A DNA stretch of 18,277 nt from the NCBI GenBank assembly GCA_003123965.1, contig NNSL01000470.1, positions 1 through 18,277 of the forward strand. Reading direction: 5' to 3'. How positions within the stretch are numbered: the first letter of the stretch is position 1; each line of letters starts with the position of its first letter. Positions 1 to 8,158 of the stretch are shown piece after piece. Both the position numbers and the translations under genes were made by a program. The notes under the pieces are model-generated. The model was not told the origin of the DNA and did not search any database. It saw only the letters and a list, made by a program, of their open reading frames with translations. This DNA is from Balneolaceae bacterium SMO_bin1 (lineage in GTDB: Bacteria > Bacteroidota > Rhodothermia > Balneolales > Balneolaceae).

Positions 1-1464
1 CGCCATGACGGCCGGGCTGGCATTTGAAGGGCTCAACAACGCCGGCTACCTAGATACCGACATGATTGTTATTCTTAATGATAACGATATGTCTATTGAC
101 CCCAACGTAGGCGCACTGAACGAATATCTGGTTGATATAGCCACGAGCAAGACTTTTAATAAGCTGCGTGATGAAATTTACGACATGCTGGGCCACTTTA
201 AATCGGCCGGCAAAAAGATGCAGAAAGTAGCATCGCGGCTTGAAAAAGCTATCAAAGCGGCCATCACCCCGGAGGATTATTTGAGGCTCTGGGTTTCAAG
301 TATTATGGTCCTGTTGACGGACACAACGTAGAAACATTGCGCACCACGCTTGAGCACCTTAAAGATATTCCCGGGCCCAAATTATTGCATGCAGTAACGG
401 TAAAAGGCAAAGGATTTGCCCCTGCTGAGCGAGAGCAAACCAAGTGGCACGCACAAAGCAGTCCGTTTGATAAAATTACGGGTAAATCGCTGGCGCCCAA
501 AGACAACGGGCCCGACATTCCGCGTTACCAGCACGTGTTTGGTGATGCTATCGTTGAACTGGCTGAAGAAGATGATCGCATTGTCGGCATTACCCCGGCC
601 ATGCCCAGCGGATCGAGCTTATGGCCGTTAATGAACAAGTTTCCCGAAAGAGCATTCGACGTAGGCATCGCCGAACAGCACTCCATCACCTTTGCTGCTG
701 GGCTCGCAACGGAAGGCAAAAAAGCATTTGCCGCGATCTACTCTACATTTCTGCAGCGTGCGTATGATCAAGTGATTCACGATGTGGCCATCCAGAAGTT
801 GCCCGTTGTGTTTTGTATCGATCGCGCGGGTATTGCCGGCGCCGACGGTCCTACACACCATGGCTTGTATGACATTTCGTACCTGCGTGCCGTGCCGAAT
901 ATGATCATATCATCACCGATGAATGAAGAGGAACTGCGTGATATGATGTTCACGGCTTCAAAATACGAAGAAGCAGCGTGGGCTATACGCTACCCTCGCG
1001 GCGAAGCAACCGGCATGGACATTCCGGAAGGATTCAAGTCAATGGAGATTGGCAAAGGACAGCAGCTGCGCCAGGGCGATGACATCGCTATACTCAGTTT
1101 CGGGCCGATGGGTAATTACGTGATTGAGGCTGCCGATACGCTTGAAGCGGAGGGCATTAATGTAGGTCACTATAATATGCGCTTCGCGAAGCCATTAGAT
1201 ACCGATCTCATTGATGAAATCTGTCACTCCTACGAGCGTATCATAACAATTGAAGACGGCACCAAGATGGGCGGTTTTGGCAGCGCTGTTGTCGAATACC
1301 TTGCCGATAAGCCACACCACATTCCAACCACCATTATGGGCGTGCCAGACCGCATTGTTGAACACGGCACCCAGCGCGAGCTGCATGACGAGGTGGGCAT
1401 TGGTCCCGAAGGAATTATGGATAAAGTTCGTGAGCTTGTGAAAGATTCCTCGGTAAAAGCATAA
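1..1464 (+). CDS. dxs: 1-deoxy-D-xylulose-5-phosphate synthase, 5'-truncated, one frameshift
   Basis: This enzyme condenses pyruvate and glyceraldehyde 3-phosphate into DXP, the thiamine-diphosphate-dependent first step of the MEP isoprenoid pathway, in the cytosol. The window opens inside the ThDP site: the first codons read AMTAG, the end of the usual GDGAMTxG motif, followed by the NDND motif. KYYGPVDGHN and the pyrimidine-domain motif DVGIAEQHS (with the catalytic Glu) follow, then the transketolase C-terminal domain. About 487 of the usual ~630 residues are present; the N-terminus lies outside the window. The frame changes at the C run 267-270: one extra C there gives ITPGGLFEALGFKYYGP and a continuous protein, so I read this as a one-base deletion in the consensus. 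A terminator follows the stop codon. Identity is very secure; whether the frameshift is biological is doubtful. Confidence 0.95.
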
Positions 1465-1492
1465 GCACTACTTAACCCTTTCTTACCATCAG

Positions 1493-1520
1493 AACCCCGG
1501 AGGTTAAAACTTCGGGGTTT
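1493..1520 (+). terminator. Probable intrinsic terminator of dxs
   Basis: The arms AACCCCGGAG (1493-1502) and CTTCGGGGTT (1510-1519) match at 9 of 10 positions around a 7-base loop, 28 bases after the dxs stop codon. The U tract is short (GGGTTT then a further TTTT at 1525-1528), so the termination strength is uncertain. Confidence 0.65.
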
Positions 1521-1637
1521 CGAACTTTTCAACGCCTACAATCCAACGGGAACGAAGCCTACATTTTCTTGAATACAAAGGCGAACGGTGGCAAATGCAA
1601 GTACTTATCGACGCAGCCGCCACATTTATTTTATAGC

Positions 1638-1653
1638 TGGAAATTATTTTCCA
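1638..1653. promoter_or_regulatory. Inverted repeat upstream of the putative sigma-operon promoter
   Basis: TGGAAA and TTTCCA form a perfect 6-base inverted repeat separated by TTAT. It lies just upstream of the possible -35 element at about 1661, a place where an operator could sit. No regulator can be named, and short A+T-rich repeats like this also occur by chance. Confidence 0.3.
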
Positions 1654-1660
1654 CTTTCTT

Positions 1661-1690
1661 AAGACTTTTTTGGGTCTACCCTCGTCTATT
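1661..1690 (+). promoter_or_regulatory. Possible ECF-type promoter of the sigma operon
   Basis: AAGACTTTT at 1661-1669 resembles the ECF -35 consensus (GGAACTTT), and CGTCTATT at 1683-1690 resembles the ECF -10 (GTCTAA-like, with the CGTC core). The spacing of about 15 bases between the two suits ECF sigma factors, which often transcribe their own operons. If correct, transcription starts near 1697, just before the first leader hairpin. This rests on consensus matching by eye and is only suggestive. Confidence 0.35.
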
Positions 1691-1698
1691 AATTGAGG

Positions 1699-1759
1699 CT
1701 TGTTTCAAAACAAGTTGTTAGCTTAACAAGCATATTCTGTATGTGCACAAATTGTGCAC
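1699..1759 (+). promoter_or_regulatory. Structured leader: three perfect inverted repeats before the sigma gene
   Basis: Three perfect inverted repeats lie within 61 bases: CTTGTTT-CA-AAACAAG (1699-1714), directly followed by TTGTTA-GCT-TAACAA (1715-1729), and GTGCACAA-A-TTGTGCAC (1743-1759). The first two can re-pair: CTTGTT at 1699-1704 is complementary to AACAAG at both 1709-1714 and 1725-1730. The third is a 17-base operator-like palindrome that ends 37 bases before the ATG. They may act in DNA as protein-binding sites or in RNA as alternative hairpins; the sequence cannot decide which. Confidence 0.5.
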
Positions 1760-1796
1760 TACATTTTACCTGCTGGCTGCTACATGGATTAGGTAT

Positions 1797-2369
1797 ATGA
1801 ATGATGCACAGTTGATAAAAGCATTTTGCGAGGGTGATACCGGGGCCTTTAATGCCCTGGTTGACCGATGGCAGCACCGTATTCACCGCGTGGCGTACCG
1901 GTACTTTAACAGCCACGATGAAGCGCGCGAAATCACCCAAAAAACGTTCATCCGTGTATATAAAAAGTTAAAAACACTAGATGATTACAACGCTTTTTCA
2001 GCGTGGATTTACCGCATCGCCAATAACCTCTGCCTTGATGAAGCCAAACGCGCTGGTCGCAAAAAGTCAGCCAGCATGGATGAATTTGACCAGGCACCGA
2101 TTGCAAATACAATCAGTGAACACCCGGACCGACCGCTGCAACAGAAAGAGCTGGAAGCCATTTTGCAGCAGGCGCTGCAGCAATTACCGGCCGAGCAGCG
2201 CATGGTTGTTATTATGAAAGAGTATGAAGGCATGAAGTTCAGAGAAATTGCCGAGGTGCTGCATATCCCCGAAAGCACGGTAAAATCGCGCATGTATTAC
2301 GGGCTGCGCACACTCCGCGGCATTTTTGATCAATGGAATCTTAAAAAAGAATCGCTCTATTATGAATGA
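1797..2369 (+). CDS. ECF-type RNA polymerase sigma factor (sigma-70 family, RpoE-like)
   Basis: The 190-residue product has the two domains of an ECF sigma factor and nothing else. Region 2 is in the N-terminal half (AFNALVDRWQHRIHRVAYRY, then EITQKTFIRVYKKL and the -10-reading FSAWIYRIANNLCLDEAKR). Region 4 is near the C-terminus (LPAEQRMVVIMKEYEGM, FREIAEVLHIPESTVKSRMYYGLRTLR, the -35-reading helix-turn-helix). I chose ATG 1797; an upstream in-frame GTG at 1743 lies inside a palindrome and would add 18 hydrophobic, non-conserved residues. The stop codon overlaps the start of the next gene, an anti-sigma factor, so the pair is probably translated together in fixed ratio. It likely directs polymerase to an envelope- or stress-related regulon and perhaps to its own promoter. 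Family assignment is secure; the ECF subgroup and the signal are unknown. Confidence 0.93.
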   Translation: MNDAQLIKAFCEGDTGAFNALVDRWQHRIHRVAYRYFNSHDEAREITQKTFIRVYKKLKTLDDYNAFSAWIYRIANNLCLDEAKRAGRKKSASMDEFDQAPIANTISEHPDRPLQQKELEAILQQALQQLPAEQRMVVIMKEYEGMKFREIAEVLHIPESTVKSRMYYGLRTLRGIFDQWNLKKESLYYE

Positions 2370-3027
2370 ACAAACCGCCCGCGAGCTGCTGATGGACTAT
2401 CTCTATGATGAGATTTCAGCAGCCGACCGAAAAAAATTAGAAGCATACATGGAAGAGAATCCCGACATGCGGAAGGAACTTAGCGAGCTAAGCGAAACGC
2501 GATCGCTGCTTCAACAAGCGCCCGAAGTAACACCGGCCAGCGAGATTACTATTGTTGATGCCGGATCGAAAAGCGACTCAACGCCAAGCAGCCGAATCAA
2601 ACAATTAATACCATCCTCAGTGTGGATGCGCCGAGCACTGGCGGCCGCTGCATGTATTGCCCTGATGTTGCTTTCCGCTGCGGTGGCGGATGTGCATATG
2701 CAGTCAACCCAAAGCGGATTTGCCATCTATTTTGGCGGATCCCCTTCTCCTCAGGTTCAGGGGTTATCAGACGCACAAACCGAGGCAATTGTGGAGCAGA
2801 TGAAGCAAGAAAATGCGGCCATTCTCACCGAATATGCCGACATGTTGAACAGGCACAATCAACAGCAGCTGCAACAAGTGATAGCCCACTTTGAGCGCCA
2901 GCGCATCAACGATTTACAACTTATCGACCAGGCGTTAAGCAACTACCAACAGCAAACTGAAAGCCAGATTACCCAAACCCGGCAGGTGCTGGGCGAAGTT
3001 ATCGAAACGATGGCAGCAAATAACTAA
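2362..3027 (+). CDS. Membrane-anchored anti-sigma factor without zinc ligands
   Basis: The 221-residue protein overlaps the sigma gene by 8 bases (ATGAATGA), which indicates translational coupling. The N-terminal ~45 residues (ELLMDYLYDEIS, then KLEAYMEENPDMRKELSEL) match the helical anti-sigma domain of the zinc-associated type, but the His-x3-Cys-x2-Cys ligands are replaced by Tyr, Asn and Met. One membrane helix follows at about residues 90-111 (RRALAAAACIALMLLSAAV). After it comes a short Gly/Pro segment and a Gln-rich, probably coiled-coil periplasmic domain (about 136-216) with many repeated QQ pairs. By analogy with this family it holds the sigma factor at the inner membrane and releases it when the periplasmic part senses a signal. 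The role is inferred from position and architecture; the N-terminal similarity is moderate. Confidence 0.8.
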   Translation: MNEQTARELLMDYLYDEISAADRKKLEAYMEENPDMRKELSELSETRSLLQQAPEVTPASEITIVDAGSKSDSTPSSRIKQLIPSSVWMRRALAAAACIALMLLSAAVADVHMQSTQSGFAIYFGGSPSPQVQGLSDAQTEAIVEQMKQENAAILTEYADMLNRHNQQQLQQVIAHFERQRINDLQLIDQALSNYQQQTESQITQTRQVLGEVIETMAANN

Positions 3028-3051
3028 TATTAAAATTTTAGGTGACTTATT

Positions 3052-4200
3052 ATGCAATATCTAAAACTGTTTACCTTTGCAATACTTTTAAGCGCAATCG
3101 GGATTTCGTCTCTGCAGGCTCAGGATATCAACCAGGAACGCATGCAGCGAGATATTAACATTATGGAAAGCATTTTACAGGAAATATTTAAAAAGGACTG
3201 GAAAACGCAGGACGGGGCTTTACGCATTCGAGGGTTCAATGATACAGGAACCATTCAAGGAATCCACCTAGATGACTATGGTGTAATTTTTACGATCCCT
3301 TTTGAGCAATCCAATCTTATGATTTTTCAAAACGCCACAAACGCTGACACTGATGGCACAAATACCAGCAGCAATACTGAAATAACGAAAGATGAGATAA
3401 TCAATCGTATTTCAGATTTCCTAATGAACTACGGTTCAACGATAGGACAACTGAATAATGACGATAAGATTACAGTAATCTACGCCACAAAAAATGGTAA
3501 TGACTCATCGTTTTTGCAGGTTATCTCCTCTAATAGCAAAGTGGTTAATAAAGAATCGTTACCAACTATTTCAATAACAGCGGAGTACAGCGATTTAAAA
3601 GCCTACCGAAATGGTTCTATCAATGAAAGTACGCTCCAAAATCGTTTCAATATATCAATTGACAACGAAACTGAGCCCGGCCAACGCGACCTAAAAATTA
3701 TGGCCAATATTCTTAAAACATCGTTCGAAGAATCAGAAGTGGGCAGTTTTGAAGTAAACGGAAAGGTAAACCATATATACCTCGATGATCTAGGAGGGCT
3801 TTTTATGATGGAGGCCTCTTACAATGAAGGTTTATTTGGAATAGTAACCGCTCTGAGAGATAAATTTGCGGGAAGTATCACTATTGACAGCCTGCGCATG
3901 GAATCGGATAGCGACGGGCAGGATTCCAGAGAACGGCTTAAAAAACTTCAAGAACGCAGAGTTGAATCGTACCAAAACTTTAAGACACTTCTTAAAGAAA
4001 CCATCATTGATTACGGGCGAACTCTCAACTCTATACCCGGCAATGAAAATATACTCGTATCGGTGTCTCTTTCTCGTACCGGAAATGAATTACCCGAACG
4101 AATTGATATGCAAGTACAGAAATCAGTTCTGCAAGAGATGGACCGTGGCAATATGAGCCGCGAGCAGGCCATGGAACAAATCAATGTGCGTGAATATTGA
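3052..4200 (+). CDS. Secreted protein of unknown function with two copies of one domain
   Basis: I do not recognise this 382-residue protein as a named family. Residues 1-24 are a signal peptide (hydrophobic core LFTFAILLSAIGISS, cleavage after LQA). The mature part is a tandem duplication of roughly 175 residues. RDINIMESILQEIF and GIHLDDYGVIFTIP (about 33-83) correspond to RDLKIMANILKTSF and HIYLDDLGGLFMME (about 212-254); DFLMNYGSTIGQL (122-134) corresponds to ETIIDYGRTLNSI (316-328); and the ends TAEYSDLKAYRNGSINESTLQ and VQKSVLQEMDRGNMSREQAM also align. It starts 24 bases after the anti-sigma gene with a good ribosome site (AGGTGA, 8 bases before ATG), so it is the third gene of the sigma operon. 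It is visibly richer in A+T than its neighbours. A periplasmic sensor or a sigma target are both possible. Confidence 0.85.
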   Translation: MQYLKLFTFAILLSAIGISSLQAQDINQERMQRDINIMESILQEIFKKDWKTQDGALRIRGFNDTGTIQGIHLDDYGVIFTIPFEQSNLMIFQNATNADTDGTNTSSNTEITKDEIINRISDFLMNYGSTIGQLNNDDKITVIYATKNGNDSSFLQVISSNSKVVNKESLPTISITAEYSDLKAYRNGSINESTLQNRFNISIDNETEPGQRDLKIMANILKTSFEESEVGSFEVNGKVNHIYLDDLGGLFMMEASYNEGLFGIVTALRDKFAGSITIDSLRMESDSDGQDSRERLKKLQERRVESYQNFKTLLKETIIDYGRTLNSIPGNENILVSVSLSRTGNELPERIDMQVQKSVLQEMDRGNMSREQAMEQINVREY

Positions 4201-4206
4201 GTTTAG

Positions 4207-4276
4207 TTTACAGTGAACAGTTATCAATCAACAGCAATCTTGTTACTGGTAACTGTTTACTGTTCACTGTCCACTG
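4207..4276 (-). repeat. Degenerate 7-base tandem array with hairpin potential
   Basis: Read on the minus strand, the tract divides into ten 7-base units: five of the form CAGTNNN, two intermediate ones, then mostly CTGTNNN. Because the two halves are complementary, ACAGTGAACAG (4210-4220) pairs perfectly with CTGTTCACTGT (4260-4270); a smaller hairpin GTTAC-TG-GTAAC sits at 4242-4253. It lies between two convergent genes and supplies the last codons and stop of aat. It may act as a two-way terminator. Such heptad tracts are a known kind of bacterial intergenic repeat; I cannot name this one. Confidence 0.6.
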
Positions 4277-4852
4277 CCCCAAACTCGGCCTCTTTGCGCA
4301 AGGCCCATTTTAATCGCTCGCTGTATTCCTCTGCCGATATTTCGATGGCCCCGAACTGCGCCAGATGTTCGCTCCAGAATTGGGTATCCCAGAGTTTAAA
4401 TCCGCCTTTCAGTAAGGCTTGATGCGTCCAATACAATGCCACCTTTCCCGCTTCCTTGGCGCGCCCGAACATCGATTCGCCAAAATAAGCCGCTTTAGCG
4501 AAACCCCGTACTGCCCGCCTACCAGCTTCCAGTCTTTGTCGTACACACTCACCGAATGCGCGTGCCCCATTTTATGCAGCCGGCAATACGAATTAATAAT
4601 TTCATCCGAAATCCAGGTTGTTTTGCGATCGGCGCAGGCCTCCATCACCCGTTGAAATGCAGAATCAAACTTAATGTGGTAATGATTATTGCGAACAATG
4701 CGCTGCACATTTGATGATACGTGGAACTCATCGAGCGGAATAATGCCCCTGCGGCGTGCAGTGTACCATTTGGCCTGCGGATCTTTGCGGTCATCGGCCA
4801 TGGGGAAAATGCCGTTGGCATAGCCGGTGAGCAATTCTTCAGGTGATATCAT
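4257..4852 (-). CDS. aat: Leucyl/phenylalanyl-tRNA--protein transferase, one frameshift
   Basis: Aat adds Leu or Phe from aminoacyl-tRNA to the N-terminus of proteins with basic N-termini, marking them for ClpS/ClpAP (N-end rule), in the cytosol. The N-terminal part carries LLTGYANGIFPMAD, RGIIPLDEFHVSSNVQRI, TTWISDEIINSYCRLH and GHAHSV, then LVGGQYGVSL. The C-terminal part continues with AAYFGESMFGRAKEAGKVAL, GGFKLWDTQF and HLAQFGAIEIS. The frame changes at about 4491-4497 (a TTT run on the plus strand); adding one base joins the halves into about 198 residues, close to a short Aat. After HSV the residue is Ser where many family members have Glu. The last residues (VDSEQ) and the stop codon come from the adjacent heptad repeat. 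It is the last gene of a minus-strand series beginning at 8632. Confidence 0.9.
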
Positions 4853-4944
4853 GGGCTAGAAAATACTGCGTTCACATCAGCGTCGTAATAATTAATTTCT
4901 CGATGAAATATGCCACCACTAATCCCTGCAACGGTATGCACGGA

Positions 4945-5518
4945 CTAAAACAGCTTGGCCTGCTCGTTCTCTTCTTTCTTTTGGGCGCGCTCAAGTGTAG
5001 GCCGACTTGAATTGGCTTGGTTGACAAACAGCATATTGGCATTGAATTTTCGGTCATACATGCGCCGAGCAATGCCCTGCAGAGCCTTTTCGCCTCTCGG
5101 AGTAATCATCAACCGGTCTTGTTCGTTGAGCGATAAAAAGCCAAACTCTTTCAAATCGTTTACAATCATATAGGCAAGTTTCGAAAGGGCCCCGCAATTC
5201 TGTTCAACGTATTCACGCTTCGGCGGTCCCTCATTAGCCACTTGTGCCAATCCCAGCACATTCATCTCAATTTCGGTGAGCGGGTAGCCCTCACAGCTTT
5301 TAGTAAGAAGCTTATTCCACGCTTCTTGGCTGTAATACTGGCCCAAACCACCATTTCCCATCCTTTACAATTTTTTGTGTGAGCGCACAGCCAAAATATT
5401 CACCGGGCTTCGCTTTTTTGGGCAATCCGCGCTCTCGGTACATCGATACCAGGGTAGCCAAATCTAACGTGTGCAGATTTGGCGGATAGCTAAAGTATAG
5501 ATCCGATTTCTTTTCCAT
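4945..5518 (-). CDS. Protein of unknown function, possible winged-helix segment, one frameshift
   Basis: I do not recognise this product. Two overlapping reading frames join if one base is removed at about 5340-5344 (GGCCC on the plus strand), giving about 190 residues that run through KIVKDGKWWFGQYYSQEAWNK. The N-terminal third is aromatic and basic (SDLYFSYPPNLHTLDLATLVSMYRERGLPKKAK). The middle has LTEIEMNVLGLAQVANEG and then SKLAYMIVNDLKEFGFLSLNEQDRLMITPRGEKAL, which reads like the recognition helix and beta-wing of a winged-helix domain (weak evidence). The tail is polar and charged. No signal peptide or membrane helix is seen. It lies between topA (85 bases) and aat (92 bases), in the same direction, and probably shares their transcript. 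The start ATG at 5518 has no clear Shine-Dalgarno sequence. Confidence 0.65.
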
Positions 5519-5603
5519 GACGATTTAAATTAAAAAATATCCGCAATAATTGTCAGGCTCATTTTTAATGATCAAGCTAAAACAGCCAACCTGCAATTCG
5601 GAG

Positions 5604-8148
5604 CTATTTCTCTTTTTCGGCAATGAGTTTCGCGGCATCATCCATGCTTACCTCTTCGGGGTCCACATCGTCCGGCAGGCTGATATTTTTACTTCCGTGC
5701 TTAATATAGGGGCCGTACCGGCCGTTCATCACGCGTACTTTCTTGCCAGAATCGGGATGCTTGCCCAGCTCTTTGATAGCTTTGCTTTTCCTGGGCCTGC
5801 TTTTCTTCTTCGCCAGCAATTCCAATCCGCGATCGAGTGTTACATCCAGTACATTATCCGCCTTTTGCAGCGACGCGAAAGTGCCATCATGCACTACAAA
5901 TGGACCGTATCGGCCCACTCCGGCACGTACATCTTTGCCGGTTTCCGGGTGCTCACCCAGCTTGCGCGGCAGCTCCAGCAAGCGCAGCGCCATATCTAAA
6001 TCCACATCAGCGGGCTTCATGCCTTTAAGCAAGGAGGCCCGTGGCGGCTTTTTATTATCATCGGTCACTTCACCCACCTGCACATAATAACCGTAGCGGC
6101 CGTTTAATACGTATACCGGTTCGCCACTGTCGGGATGCTTGCCAATAGGCGTGGGGCCTTCTTCCTCGGTTTTAATGAGCTCTTCAAGTTTATCAACCGT
6201 AATATCACTCGGCTTCCAATCTGCGGGGATAGAGGTCGTTAATTCTTCGCCGTTGGTTTGTTTTTTTATGTACGGTCCATAGCGGCCCACAAACACATCA
6301 ATGTCATCCAGATCCTGGATGGGTAGTTTCAAGTGCCGTGCTTCCTGCGGATCAATTTTATCTTCCTGCTGATCAACCTTGGCCTTCAACCCGTTATCGC
6401 CCCCATAGTACGATTGCAAATATTCGGTCGGCTGCAGATCACCCTGCGCAATTTGATCTAGTTTATTTTCCATTTCTGAAGTAAAGTCGCTGTCTACCAA
6501 ATCTTCAAGGTGCGTCTCCAGCAGGCCAGTTACTGCAAATGCGGTAAATGTTGGTATGAGCGTTTTTCCCTCCGCTTCGCAATACCCACGATCCTGTATA
6601 GTACTAATAATGGTGGCGTAGGTACTCGGTCGGCCAATACCTTTTTCTTCCAGTTCTTTTACAAGCGATGCCTCGGTGTAACGCGCCGGCGGCTTGGTTT
6701 CGTGTGATATGGGCTCAATGCCTTTTTCTACTACTACTTCGCCTTCTTCAAGTGGCGGCAGCGGATTTTCCTGGTTCTCAAGCGCTGTATCGGGGTCGTC
6801 ACTGCCTTCAACGTATGCCCGGAAATAACCGGGGAATAAAATACGCTTGCCGCTGGTTTTAAATTCAGCCGTTTTGCCATTGGCATCAGCCGCGATGGTC
6901 ACATTGGTGAATTCAAGCTCAGCCTGGGCCATCTGTGTGGCCATGGTACGCTTCCAGATTAAATCATACAGCTTAAATTGGTTGCCGCGAAGGCCTGCTT
7001 CACTCGGCTTTCGAAAATAGCTGCCCGCTGGACGAATAGCCTCATGCGCTTCCTGAGCCGCTTTTTTGCCACCATAATTACGTGGGCGATCGAATAAATA
7101 TTCTTCCCCGTATTCATCTTTCACGGCTGTACGGGCAGCGTTAATGGCCTGACCCGAAAGTCGCGCCGAATCGGTACGCATGTAGGTGATATACCCATTC
7201 TCGTAGAGCTTCTGCGCAACACTCATGGTCTGTTTAGCTGAGAAATTCAGCTTTCGGTTGGCCTCCTGCTGCAGCGTGGAGGTAATAAACGCCGGCGCCG
7301 GGTTTCGCTTCTGCGTATTTACCTTAATCTCCAAAACCTTCCACTCCGATTGGTCAAGCTCATCGCGCAGATCTGAAGCCTTTTTATCATCCAGTAATAC
7401 CACCGAATCCGGCTTCTTGAGCTTGCCGGTATTTTCATCAAAATCCTTGCCCGAAGCCAATCGTTTGCCATCAAGATGCGTAAGATCAGCCTCAAATATA
7501 TCTTTATCTTTTTGCTTATGCAGCTGGGCTTTCAGATCCCAGTAGCGGGCCGAGCGGAACTTCATCCGCTCACGCTCGCGATCAACGAGAAAGCGTACGG
7601 CTACCGACTGTACGCGCCCCGCAGAAAGCTTGGGGGCAATTTTTTTCCACAGCAGCGGCGAAACGGTATATCCCGCCAGCCGGTCAATAATGCGGCGGGC
7701 TTCCTGCGCATTCACCAAATTGATGTCTATATCGCGGAAGTTTTTCAAGCGCATCTTTAATAGCTTCTTCGGTAATCTCGCGAAACACCATGCGTTTCAC
7801 CGGCACATCAGGGTTGAGCACCTGGGTTAGATGCCATGAAATAGCTTCACCCTCGCGGTCTTCATCCGTTGCCAGAATCAGCTCATCGGCATCCTTAAGC
7901 AGCTTTTTGAGCCTACGCACCACTTTCTTTTTGCCTGATGGCACTACGTAAATCGGTTCAAAGTCGTGCTCGGTGTCAACCCCCAAGTTCGACCAATCTT
8001 TATCCTTATACTTTTTAGGAATTTCTTTGGCCGAGGCGGGTAAATCCCGAATATGGCCCATAGACGAATCAATCTCATAGTCCTTGGGCAGGTACTTTTT
8101 CAGCGTTTTAATTTTTGTGGGTGACTCTACTATTACCAGAGACTTCAT
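5604..8148 (-). CDS. topA: DNA topoisomerase I (type IA), one frameshift
   Basis: TopA relaxes negative supercoils by a transient 5'-phosphotyrosine link to one strand. The Toprim domain is N-terminal ([32 protein letters not shown] with the metal-binding acidic residues at about 94-98). The core contains [41 protein letters not shown] and the active-site YMRTDS (Tyr at about residue 322). The tail, from about residue 615, has four GRYGPY-type repeats, three preceded by G(K/E)HP(D/E)(S/T)G; Cys4 zinc fingers of the E. coli type are absent. The frame breaks at the T5 run 7741-7745 (plus strand). With one base fewer the text reads [16 protein letters not shown], the expected family sequence, and the protein is 847 residues. 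It starts 10 bases after the peroxiredoxin stop, so the two are co-transcribed. Confidence 0.95.
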
Positions 8149-8158
8149 ATAAAATTTT

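Larger units (their letters stand above)
1465..1796. other. Gene-free region between dxs and the sigma-factor operon
   Basis: This 332-base stretch holds no supported gene. From left to right it contains the dxs terminator (1493-1520), about 115 bases in which I see nothing, a small inverted repeat TGGAAA-ttat-TTTCCA (1638-1653), a possible ECF-type promoter (1661-1690), and a leader with three perfect inverted repeats (1699-1759) ahead of the sigma-factor start at 1797. Confidence 0.7.

Noticed and set aside
267..270. Programmed ribosomal frameshifting in dxs, topA or argS
   Set aside because: No slippery heptamer with a stimulatory structure is apparent, both directions of shift occur, and seven cases in 18 kb is better explained by sequence errors.
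1743..1796. In-frame GTG start for the sigma factor, adding 18 residues
   Set aside because: The GTG is the first base triplet of a perfect palindrome, the added residues do not resemble sigma factors, and ATG 1797 gives the standard N-terminus.
4207..4276. CRISPR-like array
   Set aside because: Units are only 7 bases with no spacers and no cas genes nearby.
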